From Chloroflexota bacterium (lineage in GTDB: Bacteria; Chloroflexota; Anaerolineae; Anaerolineales; DRMV01), in assembly GCA_013153375.1 (NCBI GenBank), contig JAADEN010000157.1, forward strand, positions 1 through 13,359: a DNA stretch of 13,359 nt. The letters are read 5' to 3'. Shown piece by piece: positions 12,973-13,359 of the stretch. Under the pieces are notes generated by a model. The model was not told where the DNA came from. It worked only from the letters and a program-made list of their open reading frames with translations, and searched no databases. The translations under genes and the position numbers were made by a program. Every line of letters starts with the position of its first letter. The stretch's first letter is position 1.

Positions 12973-13359
12973 CCCGCTTCGGCGGGGTGTCGGATGGCAA
13001 AGTTGCGGCAATGGCCCGCGCCGTGGCTGCGGGCGCTTCCATGGGGAACATGTGCCCGTGGCCGGGGATGCGCACCAGGCGGGCCGCGGGCCAGGCGCGG
13101 CGCAGGCGGCGCAGCACCGCGGGGCGGTAGATCTCCGAATGCTCGCCGTAGAGGATGACCGCGGGGAGGCCCTGGCGGGCCGCGCGGCGAATCCAGGCCC
13201 ACACATCCACGGGCACCCGGGCGAAGATGGCCGCCTCCCAGGCGGGGTCGTAGGCCAGTTCCACGCCCTCGCGGTCCGGCCGCGGGCGCAGGCCGTGGGC
13301 GAGGTAGGCGTCCAGGGCCGCGGGATGCCAGCGGCGGAACAGGGCGCGGCTTTGGTAGC
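12968..13359 (-). CDS. Alpha/beta hydrolase, C-terminal part (gene runs off the right edge)
   Basis: The last 129 codons are visible; the reading frame stays open to the right edge, so the start lies outside the window. The GTG at 13264 is only an internal codon. The visible part resembles the cap and C-terminal half of an alpha/beta hydrolase. A helical segment carrying R-A-L-F-R-R-W-H-P leads to the strand P-A-V-I-L-Y-G-E-H-S-E-I-Y, where the acid of the catalytic triad is expected. Then come V-R-I-P-G-H-G-H-M-F-P-M-E-A-P with the catalytic His, and a final helix. The nucleophile elbow (G-x-S-x-G) is off the window. Substrate unknown. The gene points the same way as the molybdenum hydroxylase operon, but a separate -10 box at its stop codon suggests the operon has its own promoter. 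Confidence 0.8.
   Translation of the reverse strand, partial: YQSRALFRRWHPAALDAYLAHGLRPRPDREGVELAYDPAWEAAIFARVPVDVWAWIRRAARQGLPAVILYGEHSEIYRPAVLRRLRRAWPAARLVRIPGHGHMFPMEAPAATARAIAATLPSDTPPKRV

Noticed and set aside
12995..13000. TTGCCA as the -35 box for the molybdenum hydroxylase operon
   Set aside because: It matches the consensus well, but the 22-nt spacing to the TATAAT box is outside the normal 16-18 nt.
13262..13264. GTG as the start of a 98-residue hydrolase gene
   Set aside because: The frame continues upstream to the window edge with hydrolase-like sequence, so this is an internal codon of a partial gene.

Overview
The window is a compact, very GC-rich bacterial segment (about two thirds G+C by eye). 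It holds eleven complete protein genes and two that run off the ends. There are no RNA genes, transposons, prophage genes or CRISPR repeats. Strong AGGAGG-type ribosome sites, TATAAT boxes, a topoisomerase I that starts with an extra zinc ribbon, a two-thioredoxin-fold protein disulfide oxidoreductase and a 2-TM/RCK potassium channel together suggest a Chloroflexota bacterium, probably Anaerolineae-like and possibly thermophilic. That placement is inferred from gene types, not from a marker-gene tree.

Layout. (1) 1-169, minus: start of a lipoprotein. It is divergent from a 61-residue DUF2892-type membrane protein (436-621, plus), and both have good -10 boxes in the gap. A hairpin terminator at 659-694 closes the small gene. 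(2) 782-2608, plus: a three-gene thiol-redox operon made of a cytoplasmic protein disulfide oxidoreductase, a membrane-anchored TlpA-like thioredoxin and an OsmC-type peroxidase. (3) 2611-2680: a 70-bp palindrome built of seven-base AGCNNNN units, lying between converging operons. (4) 6225 down to 2734, minus: topA, then a NYN-domain (PIN-like nuclease) protein. (5) 6356-8769, plus: a membrane-anchored HEXXH protein overlapping by 4 nt a potassium channel with an RCK domain. (6) 12904 down to 8777, minus: a molybdenum hydroxylase operon. It consists of an FAD plus 2Fe-2S fusion subunit, a small two-helix membrane protein of unknown family, and the large molybdopterin subunit. (7) 13359 down to 12968, minus: the C-terminal end of an alpha/beta hydrolase.

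How the genes work together. Region 2 looks like a thiol and peroxide maintenance set covering both sides of the membrane. In region 6 the two catalytic polypeptides carry every cofactor of a xanthine-dehydrogenase-type enzyme: Mo-cofactor, two 2Fe-2S clusters and FAD. The membrane protein between them may tether the enzyme, but this is untested.

The most unusual global property is not a gene. Reading all 13,359 bases, I found no ACGT, no AGCT and no CTAG, although base composition predicts a few tens of each. Codon choice follows the avoidance: Asp-Val is written GATGTN, and Glu-Leu is written GAGTTG or GAACTN. This points to strong selection against these palindromes, as left by restriction-modification systems.
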